A stretch of DNA of 64,000 bases from Nocardioides sp. YR527 (GCF_900101045.1 NZ_FNFN01000011.1:62001-126000), one strand, 5' to 3'; positions 24,157 to 33,088 are shown, counted from the stretch's first letter. Program-made: numbers and translations. Notes: generated by a model not told the origin, from the letters alone.

Positions 24157-25053
24157 TCAGGACCCGGCGAGGACGCCGACGACCGGGGCGAACGCCTCCA
24201 TCAGTTCGTCGCCGACCAGGACGTAGGAGACGCCCAGCCGTTCCCGGCGCTCGCGGAGCTGGTCGGCCATCTCCTCGGCGGATCCGGTGACGACGCCGAC
24301 GGCGCCCTTGGCAGCGAGCGCCGCGGGGTCGAGCCGGCCGGCCAGGTAGCGCGGAACGGTCTCGCCCACCGCCATCAGGTTCATGTTGAGCTCGGGAGCG
24401 GGGCGGTCGGCGGAGCGTACGTGGTCGATGGCCGCCAGCGCTTCCGGTTCCTCGGCGGAGAAGGGGATCCCGAGGGCGGCGACGTCGGCGTGCTCGCCCG
24501 CGATCCGCAGCATCCGTGGTCCGCCGCCGGCGATCAGGATCGGCACCTGCTGGGGTTCGGTCCCATAGGGCAGCACCGAGGCCTCGACAGCCCGGTGGTG
24601 GGGTCCGTCGACGGTGACGGTCTCACCGGCCAGGAGCCGCTTGATGATCCCGATGGACTCCACGAGCCGGTCCACGCGTACGCCGGGCGGGTCGAAGCCC
24701 AGCCCCAGCATCGCGTTCTCCCGGGCCGAGTCGGGCCGCCCGGCGCCGAGGCCCAGCTCGAAGCGGCCGCCCGCGAGCACGGAGAGCGTGGCCGACTCCT
24801 TGGCGACCTGGACGGGGTGGCGGAAGTCGTTGGCCAGGACGTACGTCCCGACGTGGAGCCTCGTGGTCACCGCCGCGGCGGCCGCCAGAGCCGGGAAGAC
24901 GGCATGGCCGAAGGACACGTTGTCCGGCATGACGAGGGTGTCGTAGCCCGCGCTCTCGACACGGTGGGCGAGGTCGCTCCAGGCGGCGCCCGTGGGCGCC
25001 TGAGCCGCGACGACGCCGAAGCGGAAGGGTCTGGTCTCAGGTGTGGTGGTCAT
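24157..25053 (-). CDS. LLM class F420-dependent oxidoreductase
   Basis: A luciferase-like TIM-barrel enzyme, 298 residues, probably using coenzyme F420. Typical stretches are GYDTLVMPDNVSFGHAVFPA, TRLHVGTYVLANDFRHP, GRFELGLGAGRPDS and VPILIAGGGPRML. These resemble the actinobacterial F420-dependent subfamily, but the cofactor is inferred. The start ATG 25053 follows a short purine-rich stretch. It stands alone between the HtrA gene and the MarR gene, all on the minus strand. The substrate is unknown. Confidence 0.87.
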   Translation of the reverse strand: MTTTPETRPFRFGVVAAQAPTGAAWSDLAHRVESAGYDTLVMPDNVSFGHAVFPALAAAAAVTTRLHVGTYVLANDFRHPVQVAKESATLSVLAGGRFELGLGAGRPDSARENAMLGLGFDPPGVRVDRLVESIGIIKRLLAGETVTVDGPHHRAVEASVLPYGTEPQQVPILIAGGGPRMLRIAGEHADVAALGIPFSAEEPEALAAIDHVRSADRPAPELNMNLMAVGETVPRYLAGRLDPAALAAKGAVGVVTGSAEEMADQLRERRERLGVSYVLVGDELMEAFAPVVGVLAGS

Positions 25054-25130
25054 GCCTCCAGGCTGGTCCTGGCGGCGCGTGAGCGGATCCGCTCACCGGC
25101 GACCACGGCGTACGCAGATCCGCGCAGCCG

Positions 25131-25736
25131 CTATTCGCCCTCGATCCGCAGGGTCACCTGCTTGAGCAGGGCCGCCAGGTCCGTACGCCGCTCCGGACTC
25201 AGCGTCTCGAGCAGCCTGGTCTCGGCCTCGCCGCGCAGGTCCATCGCCCGTCGCCAGATCTCGATGCCCGCCTTGGTCGCCTCGACGCTGATCTTGCGAC
25301 GGTCCTCCACCGATGTCGTACGCCGCACCCACCCGGCCTTCTCCATGCTGTCGAGCCGTCCCGTCATCCCGGCCGGACTGATGTCGAGGTCCTTGGCGAG
25401 GGTCGTGGGCGAGGCGTGGCCGGGGGTGTCGCGGATCATCAGCATGTGGAGCGTCTTGTACTCGAAGTCGGCCAGACCGACCTCGTTGGCCGCCGCCGCA
25501 CGAGCATCGTCGAAGAACTTCGAGATGGAGCCGATCCGCACCGTGATCGCCTCGATCTCGTCGTCGAAGTCGACGTCGATCCAGTGGTCGCGCCACCGCG
25601 CGACGTGACGGTCGGCCCGGTCCTCCGGCAGCGCCTCGGGCGTGAGGACGATGCTCTCCGGCGTGGCACCGAGTCCGATTCCAGGCGTGGCCGGGAGGCT
25701 CCCGGGAAGGTCGGCGGAGTGGCGCATCTCGGGCAT
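25131..25736 (-). CDS. MarR-family transcriptional regulator
   Basis: A winged helix-turn-helix repressor of 201 residues. The recognition region is DISPAGMTGRLDSMEKAGWV, followed by the wing VRRTTSVEDRRKISVEAT. The N-terminal 40 residues (PEMRHSADLPGSLPATPGI) extend beyond a usual MarR protein of about 150 residues. It is divergent from the MFS transporter gene. The 68-base spacer carries a perfect 12-bp inverted repeat that is almost certainly its operator, so it probably represses both itself and the exporter until a ligand binds. The inducing compound is unknown. Confidence 0.92.
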   Translation of the reverse strand: MPEMRHSADLPGSLPATPGIGLGATPESIVLTPEALPEDRADRHVARWRDHWIDVDFDDEIEAITVRIGSISKFFDDARAAAANEVGLADFEYKTLHMLMIRDTPGHASPTTLAKDLDISPAGMTGRLDSMEKAGWVRRTTSVEDRRKISVEATKAGIEIWRRAMDLRGEAETRLLETLSPERRTDLAALLKQVTLRIEGE

Positions 25737-25764
25737 GTACAGATCCTAACTTCGGCACCGGTAA

Positions 25765-25791
25765 TTCGCTGGCGAATAGTTCGCCAGCGAA
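25765..25791. promoter_or_regulatory. MarR operator palindrome
   Basis: TTCGCTGGCGAA (25765-25776), the spacer TAG, and TTCGCCAGCGAA (25780-25791) form a perfect 12-bp inverted repeat. It ends 13 bases before the MFS start codon and begins 28 bases from the MarR start, so a bound dimer would block both genes. The minus-strand hexamer TAGGAT at 25743-25748 is a candidate -10 for the regulator gene. Confidence 0.88.
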
Positions 25792-25804
25792 GTAGATTCC
25801 GGGC

Positions 25805-27037
25805 ATGACCACAACGCCAACGCCGACCAAGCGTCGTTCGCCGCTGCGGCACCGCAACTTCCGGCGGCTCGTGACCGGGACGGCGGCATCGTCGCTGGGC
25901 AACGCGATCACGCCGATCGCGCTGGCGTTCGCGGTGCTCGACCTCGGCGGGACCGTCACCCAGCTGGGCATCGTGGAGGCTGTCTTCGCGACCTGCCAGG
26001 TGGTGACCACGCTGGCCGGGGGAGTGCTCGGCGACCGGGTCTCGCGCAAGGTGATGATGGAGGGCACGGCCGCGATCAGTGCCGTGGTGGCCGGTGCGCT
26101 GGCCGCGACGGTGATCCTCGGGATCGCGACGATCCCCTCGATCGCGGTGATGGGTGGCCTCGCGGGCATCGTCGCCGCGCTCAACCAGCCCTCCGCGATG
26201 GCGATGACCAAGGTCGTCGTGCCGGCAGAGGATCTCGGTGCCGCCGTCTCGCTCCGTTCGCTGCTCCAGACCACCGCGTCGACCATCGGCTACGCCCTCG
26301 GCGGGGTGCTCGTCGCTGCCGTCGGCCCCGGCTGGGCGATCACCGTCGACGCGCTCACCTTCGCCGTCGCCGCCGTCGCCTACGCCGGCATGCGGGTGCC
26401 TCATGAACGACCGCCCCACAAGGCCTCGATGCTCGGCGACCTCGTCGAGGGATTCCGCGAGGTGATGCGGCACTCGTGGCTGTGGTTCCTCATCCTGCAG
26501 GCGCTGCTCTACCACCTGTTCTGGTCGGGGGCTCACAGCGTGCTCGGTCCGATCGTGGTCGGCGAGGGGATCGGCCGGGCGTCGTGGGGCTTCGCGCTGG
26601 CCGCGCTGATGGCGGGCTTCATCGTCGGCGGCCTGTTCTGCCTGAGGTTCCGCCCACGCCGGCTGCTCTCGGTCGGGGTGTTCTTCCTCGCGATGACCGG
26701 CCTCTTCCCGATCTCGATGGCGGTCTCGGACACGCTCTGGCCGATCCTGGTGGGCGCGTTCCTGCACGGGTTCGGGCTGCAGGTCTTCGACATCTTCTGG
26801 CAGATCGCGATCCAGCAGGAGATCCCCGAGGAGAAGCTCTCCCGGGTCTACTCCTTCGACATCGTCGGCTCGTTCGTCGCCCGCCCGCTCGGGCTCGCGC
26901 TGGTCGGCCCGGTCGCCGTCGCGGTGGGCTTCGACACCTGGCTGCTCGTGGTCGCCGCGGTGATCTCCGGCAGCGCCCTGATGTCGATCTCGTTCGCGGG
27001 CGTACGCCGTCTCGAGCGAGCGCCCGAGCAGGTCTAG
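25805..27037 (+). CDS. MFS transporter (drug-efflux type)
   Basis: A 410-residue major facilitator protein with about 12 hydrophobic helices. The loop 2-3 motif is GVLGDRVSRKVMMEG, matching the G-(x)-L-(x)-D-R-(x)-x-R-R/K signature. The family resembles proton-driven multidrug exporters of actinobacteria. The gene starts only 13 bases after a perfect MarR operator, so it is likely induced by a compound that the regulator senses. Its stop overlaps the convergent HAD gene by four bases. The physiological cargo is unknown. Confidence 0.9.
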   Translation: MTTTPTPTKRRSPLRHRNFRRLVTGTAASSLGNAITPIALAFAVLDLGGTVTQLGIVEAVFATCQVVTTLAGGVLGDRVSRKVMMEGTAAISAVVAGALAATVILGIATIPSIAVMGGLAGIVAALNQPSAMAMTKVVVPAEDLGAAVSLRSLLQTTASTIGYALGGVLVAAVGPGWAITVDALTFAVAAVAYAGMRVPHERPPHKASMLGDLVEGFREVMRHSWLWFLILQALLYHLFWSGAHSVLGPIVVGEGIGRASWGFALAALMAGFIVGGLFCLRFRPRRLLSVGVFFLAMTGLFPISMAVSDTLWPILVGAFLHGFGLQVFDIFWQIAIQQEIPEEKLSRVYSFDIVGSFVARPLGLALVGPVAVAVGFDTWLLVVAAVISGSALMSISFAGVRRLERAPEQV

Positions 27038-27657
27038 AGCGGCAGGCCGAGCGCGACCAGGTCGCCGCGGAGCTGCTCGGCGTCGGTGAACTGGATCGCG
27101 TGCATGCCCAGCGCCGCGGCGGCGGCCACGTTGGCGGCGCTGTCGTCGATGAACACCAGCCGGTCCAACGGCATCCCGGCGCGCTCGGCGACGAGCTCGT
27201 AGATCGCCGGATCCGGCTTGGCCAGACGCACCTCACCGGAGACGACGACGTCGCCGAGCAGCTCGATCACGTCGTACGTCGCCGGAGCGTGCGGATAGAG
27301 CTCGGCCGACCAGTTGGTCAGTCCGAGCTGGGGGAACCCGACAGTGGCGAGCTCGCGGACCAGCTCATGGGTGCCGGGGACCGGCCCCAGCATGGAGAGC
27401 GGGAAGTTGTCGACGTACGCCGCTCCGGCGCTGAGCCACTCGGGCGCGTCGCCCTCGAGCGCGGCGAGTGCCTGCGCCCAGGTCCGTCCGGCGTCCTGGA
27501 CGTGGTTCCACGACCGGAAGTCGTAGGACTCCAGGAACGCGCGGGCATCGGCGTCCCCGACTCCCGCCGCGATCGCAGGGAGCGGGTCCCAGCGGATCAG
27601 CACGTTCCCGAAATCCCAGACGACCCCATCCACCACAGCGGTGGACGGGGTCGGCAT
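27034..27657 (-). CDS. HAD-superfamily hydrolase (IA, variant 3)
   Basis: A 207-residue phosphatase-like protein. Motif I is WDFGNVL (D15): the second Asp of the usual DxD is Gly, as in the YihX-type DxGNV subgroup. Motif II is in GLTNWSAE, motif III Lys in RLAKPDP, and motif IV is FIDDSAANV. This points to a sugar-phosphate or nucleotide phosphatase, but the exact substrate is open. The ATG at 27657 lies 11 bases after the citrate synthase stop on the same strand, so the two are probably co-transcribed. The longer open frame reaching into the citrate synthase gene is not used. Confidence 0.87.
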   Translation of the reverse strand: MPTPSTAVVDGVVWDFGNVLIRWDPLPAIAAGVGDADARAFLESYDFRSWNHVQDAGRTWAQALAALEGDAPEWLSAGAAYVDNFPLSMLGPVPGTHELVRELATVGFPQLGLTNWSAELYPHAPATYDVIELLGDVVVSGEVRLAKPDPAIYELVAERAGMPLDRLVFIDDSAANVAAAAALGMHAIQFTDAEQLRGDLVALGLPL

Positions 27658-27668
27658 GTCGGGAACCG

Positions 27669-28958
27669 TCACGCCCAACGCACGTCGCGCGGGACGAAGG
27701 TGAGTCCGCGCTCGCCGGTGTAGATCTGCTTCGGACGGGCGATCTTCTGCTCCTTGTCCTGGACGAGCTCCAGCCACTGGGAGAGCCAGCCCGGCGTACG
27801 CCCGATGGCGAACAGCACGGTGAACATCTCCGGCGGGAACTCCAGGGCCTCGTAGATCAGGCCGGAGTAGAAGTCGACGTTGGGGTAGAGCTTGCGGGAG
27901 ACGAAGTACTCGTCCTCCAGCGCGATCTTCTCCAGCTCCTGGGCGATGTCGAGGAGCGGGTTGGTGCCGGTCACCTCGAACACGTTGTAGGCCTGCTGCT
28001 TGATCAGCTTCGCGCGCGGGTCGTAGTTCTTGTAGACCCGGTGACCGAAGCCCATCAGCCGCTCGTTGCCGGCCTTGACGCCCTCGATGAAGGCGGGGAT
28101 GTTCTCGACCTTGCCGATGCGGCGCAGCATCCGGAGCACGGCCTCGTTGGCGCCGCCGTGGAGCGGGCCGAAGAGGGCGCCGACGCCGGCGGCCACCGAG
28201 GAGTAGGGGTCGACCTGGGTCGAGCCGACCGAGCGCACCGCGTTGGCGGAGGCGTTCTGCTCGTGGTCGGCGTGCAGGATGAAGAGCGTGTCCAGCGCCT
28301 TGGCGATGCGCTCGTCCGGTGCGTACTTCGACTCGCTCATCTTGAAGAGCATCGAGAGGAAGTTGCCGGTGTAGGACAGGTCGTTGTCCGGGTAGACGTA
28401 CGGCTTGCCCTGCGCGTGCCGGAACGCCCAGGCACCGAGCGTCGGCATCTTGGCGATCAGCCGGATGATCTGCAGGCGACGGTTGTCGGGGTCGGAGATG
28501 TTCGCGGCGTCCGGGTAGAACGTCGACATCGCACCGACCGACGCCATGAGCATGCCCATCGGGTGGGCGTCATAGCGGAAGCCCTGCATGAACTCCTTGA
28601 TGTTCTCGTGCACGAACGTGTGGTAGGTGATCTCGTGCACCCACGCGTCGTACTCCTCCTTGGTCGGCAGGTCGCCGTGGACCAGGAGGTAGGAGACCTC
28701 GAGGAAGTTGGACTTCTCCGCGAGCTGCTCGATGGGATAGCCGCGATACTCGAGCACACCCTTGTCGCCGTCGATATAGGTGACGGAGGAGCGGCACGAG
28801 GCCGTGTTGACGAAGCCGGGGTCGTAGACTGCCAGGCCGGGGTTGTCCTCGTTGGCCTTGATCTTCCCCAGGTCGGCGGCGCGGATGGTGCCGTCGGTGA
28901 TCGGGATGTCGTACTCCACCCCGGTGCGGTTGTCACGCACTGTTAGAGATTCGGTCAC
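27669..28958 (-). CDS. gltA: Citrate synthase
   Basis: Condenses oxaloacetate and acetyl-CoA at the entry of the TCA cycle. The 429-residue protein has active-site residues H267 (GPLHGGANE), H306 (GFGHRVYKNYDPRAK) and D362 (PNVDFYSG). LEYRGYPIEQLAEKSNFLEV is the usual N-terminal motif. Length and pattern match the hexameric type II enzyme of Gram-negatives and actinobacteria. The start is taken as GTG 28958; an in-frame TTG nine bases upstream, closer to an AAGAGGG stretch, is also possible. A HAD phosphatase gene follows directly. Confidence 0.96.
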   Translation of the reverse strand: MTESLTVRDNRTGVEYDIPITDGTIRAADLGKIKANEDNPGLAVYDPGFVNTASCRSSVTYIDGDKGVLEYRGYPIEQLAEKSNFLEVSYLLVHGDLPTKEEYDAWVHEITYHTFVHENIKEFMQGFRYDAHPMGMLMASVGAMSTFYPDAANISDPDNRRLQIIRLIAKMPTLGAWAFRHAQGKPYVYPDNDLSYTGNFLSMLFKMSESKYAPDERIAKALDTLFILHADHEQNASANAVRSVGSTQVDPYSSVAAGVGALFGPLHGGANEAVLRMLRRIGKVENIPAFIEGVKAGNERLMGFGHRVYKNYDPRAKLIKQQAYNVFEVTGTNPLLDIAQELEKIALEDEYFVSRKLYPNVDFYSGLIYEALEFPPEMFTVLFAIGRTPGWLSQWLELVQDKEQKIARPKQIYTGERGLTFVPRDVRWA

Positions 28959-29027
28959 GATCAGCAACGGTAACCCTCTTGAAATCCCGTACGTAACTCG
29001 GCGTCCCACCCATTGGCCGATTTCGAC

Positions 29028-29219
29028 TCAGAGTCGGAACCTGTCCCGTGCCGGTTTGGTGTCGCCGGACGGCTCGTCGTCGCCGAACCGGGTCAGCGCA
29101 TCGCGCAGCCGATGAAGGTCGAGAGCGGTCTGCACCGACCGCTCGTTGAGGGTGTCGTCCTCTCCTCGGAGCGCACGCAACGCATCCTGGACCTCGGTCT
29201 CGCTCGGCTCCCCGGTCAT
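29028..29219 (-). CDS. Hypothetical small protein
   Basis: A 63-residue charged reading frame upstream of citrate synthase on the same strand: it starts TGEPSETEVQDALRALRGED and ends with basic residues. It reads as a soluble helical peptide with no recognised family. Codon use is in keeping with neighbours, but there is no clear ribosome-binding site, so coding is uncertain. It could be an upstream small gene of the gltA transcript. Confidence 0.4.
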   Translation of the reverse strand: MTGEPSETEVQDALRALRGEDDTLNERSVQTALDLHRLRDALTRFGDDEPSGDTKPARDRFRL

Positions 29220-29319
29220 GGGGACATAATCTAGGTGGCTTGTTCAAGGAGTGCGACCGTGGGTTGCGATGTGCCATGGATTCCGGGGTGGCAGTTTTCT
29301 GACAGCCCGGCCGAGCAGC

Positions 29320-30324
29320 ATGGACGTGATGCTGCGGATTCACTTCACCTACGAGGATCTCGCTCGGGTCAGGATCGCCGATCGACCCGATGCGCTCTGG
29401 GAGGTGCTGCTCAGCCTGCATGTCCTCCAGACGCGCGGGCGTGCCGTGGAGCTGATGCCCTGGCGTAGGCAGACGCTGCGCTCTCTGCCACGAGACGTGG
29501 TGTGCCGGCTCGCCGAGATCGCGCCACCGCGCGGCATCTCTCCGGATTTCATGACGCCGTCGGGCGGCGCGCACGGGTTCGGCGACGGGATGGAGATCGC
29601 GTTGCGTACGCCGAAGTCCACGATCTCCACGCAGATCGCCGCCATGGCGAGCCAGCGCCGGCTGACCCCGTGGGTCGAAGCCGTGCGTCGCGCGGACGGA
29701 TCGGCGCTGCGTACGTTGGGGCGGGCGGTGGCGATCTATCACGAGGGCGCGATCGCGCCGGTGTGGAGCTCGTTGACGGCCGTGGTCGAGGCGGACCGGC
29801 AGGTGCGCGCCCTGCAGATGTCCGGTGGCGGCCTCGAGGCCGTGCTGGCGGGCATTCCCGGCTGTCGCTGGCGGGCGCCGGTGCTGGAGATCGCCAACTA
29901 CACCGACGCCGAGGTGCACCTCGAGGGTCGCGGGCTCCTGCTCCAGCCGTCCTACTTCTGCGAGCCGGAGGCCCCCATCAAGCTGTGCGACCCCGGTCCG
30001 GATCCGATGCTGGTCTATCCCACCGCCAAGCCGGCCACCGGGCTCACGGCCGAGTCGGCCTCGGGGGAGTCGTGCGAGGCGCCTGACCGGCCGCTGATCG
30101 CCCTGCTGGGGCGCACCCGGGCCGCGGCGCTCGCAGCGGTCCGCACGGGGTGCTCGACCGGTGAGCTGGCCCGCCGCTGCCAGATCTCGGTCGGCTCCGC
30201 CAGCCAGCAGGCGACCATCCTGCGCGAAGGCGGACTCATCACCACCCGGCGCGAGGGCAACTCGGTCCGTCACGAGATCACCAGGCTCGGGGTTCAGGTG
30301 CTGAGCGGGGCATCGTCGTCCTGA
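29320..30324 (+). CDS. ArsR-type winged-helix transcriptional regulator with large N-terminal domain
   Basis: About 334 residues. The C-terminal 80 residues form an ArsR-type HTH (STGELARRCQISVGSASQQA, then LREGGLITTRREGNSVRHEI). The N-terminal 240 residues (LRIHFTYEDLARVRIADRPD and onward) resemble the uncharacterised domain found fused to such HTHs in Streptomyces. Those proteins are thought to be transcription factors; the ligand is unknown. The ATG at 29320 is used, and one at 29329 is equally possible. It is transcribed towards a small secreted-protein gene 116 bases downstream. Confidence 0.78.
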   Translation: MDVMLRIHFTYEDLARVRIADRPDALWEVLLSLHVLQTRGRAVELMPWRRQTLRSLPRDVVCRLAEIAPPRGISPDFMTPSGGAHGFGDGMEIALRTPKSTISTQIAAMASQRRLTPWVEAVRRADGSALRTLGRAVAIYHEGAIAPVWSSLTAVVEADRQVRALQMSGGGLEAVLAGIPGCRWRAPVLEIANYTDAEVHLEGRGLLLQPSYFCEPEAPIKLCDPGPDPMLVYPTAKPATGLTAESASGESCEAPDRPLIALLGRTRAAALAAVRTGCSTGELARRCQISVGSASQQATILREGGLITTRREGNSVRHEITRLGVQVLSGASSS

Positions 30325-30440
30325 TACACCTTTCGGCCCTCGCCAAAAAAGTTTCGGAGAAGGGCTGCCTGATCGGACCCTCGGAGGGTCATTCCTCCAC
30401 ATCCGATCTCATCGGAAAACCTCATCTGAAAGGCAGTCTC

Positions 30441-30917
30441 ATGATCAAGCGATTCTTGGCCGCGGCGGCACTCGCGATGGCGGTCACCAGCATCTCCTCC
30501 GGCGCCATCGCGGCGGAGGGCGGAAGCGTGGACAAGGCGGCGAAGGGCGCCGGTACGACCGAGGGCGTGGTCGCGGCGGCGGTGTCGCCGTCGGTCTCGC
30601 CGGCGGCGGAGAAGGTCATCTACAAGTCACGCGGGCTGGTCGACTACAGCTGTCCGTCTGAGCGACTGTGTGTCGACGTGTGGGACCCGACTCGCGGCAC
30701 GTACAAGATCTTCCAGTTCTGGCAGTGCCAGACGCATGCGCTGACCGCTTTCCTCGAGAGCCCCGGGTACCCGGAGATCGTGAACAACCAGACCCAGGGA
30801 ACCGTGACACGCTTCCTGAACAGCTCGCGTGCGGAGCTGAAGGACGAGCGGTCGGTCGCGAAGCACGGCCGGCGCCCCATCGGCTGGGACCCGATCTACT
30901 ACATCGACGTCTGCTGA
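30441..30917 (+). CDS. Small secreted four-cysteine protein, possibly peptidase-inhibitor (I36/crystallin)-like
   Basis: A 158-residue exported protein. The N-terminus is a signal peptide (IKRFLAAAALAMAVTSISSG, cleavage near AIAA-EGG at residue 25). A low-complexity Ala/Ser/Val linker follows to about residue 60. The mature domain has Cys at 71, 77, 96 and 158, allowing two disulfides. CPSERLCVDVWDP, FWQCQTHALTAF and NNQTQGTVTRFLN recall the beta/gamma-crystallin-like I36 inhibitor fold of actinobacteria, an impression rather than a firm match. GAAAGG precedes the ATG. A perfect 7-bp inverted repeat (GACCCTC-G-GAGGGTC, 30376-30390) lies in the upstream spacer. Confidence 0.75.
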   Translation: MIKRFLAAAALAMAVTSISSGAIAAEGGSVDKAAKGAGTTEGVVAAAVSPSVSPAAEKVIYKSRGLVDYSCPSERLCVDVWDPTRGTYKIFQFWQCQTHALTAFLESPGYPEIVNNQTQGTVTRFLNSSRAELKDERSVAKHGRRPIGWDPIYYIDVC

Positions 30918-30944
30918 CCCGATAGGGCCGGCAGGCCGAGCATG

Positions 30945-30974
30945 ACGGGCGATCTCAACCTCGAGGTCGCCCGT
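30945..30974. terminator. Terminator between the secreted-protein gene and the PucR gene
   Basis: ACGGGCGA and TCGCCCGT pair, and CTC with GAG adds an inner stem. It lies 28 bases after the stop of the + strand gene and overlaps the last codons of the convergent minus-strand regulator. It can serve the + strand. Confidence 0.65.
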
Positions 30975-31995
30975 TCTGCGTCGCCGCCTCCTGGCCGGTG
31001 CCGTGAGCCACCCGCCACAGCAGCACCGCGACGGCCGCGCGCTGCCGTCCCCGACCCTTCATGGGGGCATAGCCGAGCTGACCGCTCAGCCAGGTCAGCC
31101 GCTCCTGCAGCGTCGAGTGGTGCACGTGGAGCAGCGCGGCCGACTGCCTCAGGCTCGGCTGGTCGAGCACCGCGTGGAGCGTGTCCACGACCCACGGATG
31201 GCCGGCGAGCAGCTCCTCCAGACGGCGTACGTCACCCACCGCCGCCGCTTCGTCCGCACTGATCCGCTCGGCGATGACGGCGAGTGCCCCGAGGTCGTCG
31301 TAGCAGACCACGGCGGGCGCGAGACCGCCGACGTCGGCGGCCAGCCTGAGGGCCGTGCGCGCCTGCTCCAGCGCGGTCGGCAGCCGGAGCGGGTCGGGAG
31401 CGACGGCCGCGCCTGCGCGGATGCCGTCCGGGATGGTGGGCGTGCCGGGGAGCAGCGCGACGACCAGGTCACCGACGCTGCTGACCAGCGTCGCGCGCAG
31501 GTTGGCCGAGGTGCTCAGGACGAGGGTGACGGGCCCGGTCAGGCCGAGCCGGGCGACCGCGTCACGCCGGTCCGCGTCGGTCGCATCGGGGTCGCACGCG
31601 ATCCGGACCAGCCCGCTGGTCGAGGGATCGGACGAGCCGGTGCTGAGCGCCTGCAGCGCGCGGGCGGCCCGCTCGAGGATGAGCGCGTCGAGCGGGCCGT
31701 CGTCGCCGGCACGCTCCAGCCAGAGCCAGGAGCCGGGCTGGCCGGGGACGGGCTCGTGGCGCCACTCGCCCGCGTCCTTGCCGGTCAGGGTCCGGCCGTC
31801 GGGTGTGAACCGTTTGACCACTGCCCTCGCGGCGTCGTGGAGGCCGGCGGTGGAACCGGCCAGGGCCGCGGCGGCGCGTACGACCGCCGCGGTCGAGGCC
31901 CGCTCGTCCACGAGGCGGTCGAAGTGGTCGATGACGCGCAGCGCACTGGCCGTGTCGTCATCGACGACCTCGAGCTTGCCGATCAGATCTCGCAC
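30955..31995 (-). CDS. PucR/CdaR-type transcriptional regulator
   Basis: A 346-residue regulator with the PucR C-terminal helix-turn-helix: HPWVVDTLHAVLDQPSLRQS, then ALLHVHHSTLQERLTWLSGQ, the typical HTH_30 pattern. The N-terminal part is a GAF-like or sensor region without a recognisable ligand motif. It follows an HSL-type hydrolase gene on the same strand after 51 bases, so it may be cotranscribed with the hydrolase and control it. Such regulators act as activators of catabolic genes elsewhere; the target here is unknown. Confidence 0.8.
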   Translation of the reverse strand: MRDLIGKLEVVDDDTASALRVIDHFDRLVDERASTAAVVRAAAALAGSTAGLHDAARAVVKRFTPDGRTLTGKDAGEWRHEPVPGQPGSWLWLERAGDDGPLDALILERAARALQALSTGSSDPSTSGLVRIACDPDATDADRRDAVARLGLTGPVTLVLSTSANLRATLVSSVGDLVVALLPGTPTIPDGIRAGAAVAPDPLRLPTALEQARTALRLAADVGGLAPAVVCYDDLGALAVIAERISADEAAAVGDVRRLEELLAGHPWVVDTLHAVLDQPSLRQSAALLHVHHSTLQERLTWLSGQLGYAPMKGRGRQRAAVAVLLWRVAHGTGQEAATQNGRPRG

Positions 31996-32046
31996 CTGAA
32001 CCTCCCCTGCCTACTCTCGCCCACCGGAGGCGAGCGGGCCAGTGGA

Positions 32047-33042
32047 TCAGCCCTCGAGCGCCCTGCGGACGAACTCGTCGCGGGTCGCGATCGAGGCGCG
32101 CGAGACGGCGGCGTGGCCGGCCATCATGTCGAACCCGTGGAAGCCGCCGCCCCACATGTGGAGGTCGACGCTGACACCGGCCTCCGAGAGCCGCCGCGCG
32201 TAGGACAGCGTCTCGTCGCGGAACGTCTCCGCCGAGCCGGTGTCGATGTAGGTGCGGGGGAGACCGGTGAGGTCCTCGGCGCGTGCGGGAGCTGCGTACG
32301 GGGAGACGTCGGGGCCGCCTCGACGATCGCCGAGCAGCGCGGTCCAGCCGAACAGGTTGGCACCGCGGTCCCACACGCCCTCGTCGTCGAGCATGCGGCT
32401 GCTGTGGGTCTCGAAGCGGTCGTCGAGCATCGGGCAGATGAGGATCTGGTGGGTCAGCTTCGGGAAGGCGCGGTCGCGGGCGAGCAGCGCGGTGCCGGCC
32501 GCGAGGCCGCCACCCGCGCTGGCGCCCGCGATCAGGATCCGCTCGGGGTCGACGCCGATCTCGGCCGCGTTCTTGGCGGTCCAGACCAGGCCGGCGTAGC
32601 AGTCCTCCACGGGCGCGGGGTCGGGATGCTCCGGGGCGAGGCGGTATTCCACCGAGACGACCACGGCGTTGCCGTCGGCGACCTGCGAGAGGAAGGGCTC
32701 CACGCCGAGGCGGCGGTTGCCGATGATCATGCCGCCGCCGTGGGTGTGGTAGATCGCCGGTCGCGCAGGACCCTCGACGGCGGGGCTCAGGATCAGCAGG
32801 GTGATGTCGGGTGCGCCCTCGGGGCCGGGCACCTGACGTTCCTCGACCCGGACGGCGCCGCCGACGGTCAGGTCCACCGGCTCCATGCCGGGGAAGCCCT
32901 CGTCGGTCTGCTGCCGCATCTCCGCCAGGTTCTCCTCGGTGAAGGCCGGGAGGTGCTGGCGGACCATCTCGAGCACCGGGGTCAGCTCGGCGTCGAACGG
33001 TGGTCGGGTAGGGGTGTCGGGGAAGATCTGGTCGCTGGTCAT
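32047..33042 (-). CDS. Alpha/beta hydrolase, HSL family
   Basis: A 331-residue cytosolic esterase-like protein. The oxyanion motif is THGGGM (residues 100-105), the nucleophile is GASAGGG (S175, so GxSxGG), and the catalytic His lies in FHGFDM near the C-terminus. The VEYRLAPEHPDPAPVED stretch is the HSL hallmark. It is the second of three such hydrolases in the window. It is divergent from hrpA with 175 bases between the starts, and the PucR-type gene is downstream. Xenobiotic or lipid esters are plausible substrates, not established. Confidence 0.9.
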   Translation of the reverse strand: MTSDQIFPDTPTRPPFDAELTPVLEMVRQHLPAFTEENLAEMRQQTDEGFPGMEPVDLTVGGAVRVEERQVPGPEGAPDITLLILSPAVEGPARPAIYHTHGGGMIIGNRRLGVEPFLSQVADGNAVVVSVEYRLAPEHPDPAPVEDCYAGLVWTAKNAAEIGVDPERILIAGASAGGGLAAGTALLARDRAFPKLTHQILICPMLDDRFETHSSRMLDDEGVWDRGANLFGWTALLGDRRGGPDVSPYAAPARAEDLTGLPRTYIDTGSAETFRDETLSYARRLSEAGVSVDLHMWGGGFHGFDMMAGHAAVSRASIATRDEFVRRALEG

Positions 33043-33088
33043 CGGGGGTCACTCCTTCATGAGCTGGGGGTGGACCCAGCCTCCCCCC

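Noticed and set aside
27658..27777. Upstream extension of the HAD gene
   Set aside because: It lies inside the citrate synthase coding region in another frame; the family N-terminus is reached from the ATG at 27657.
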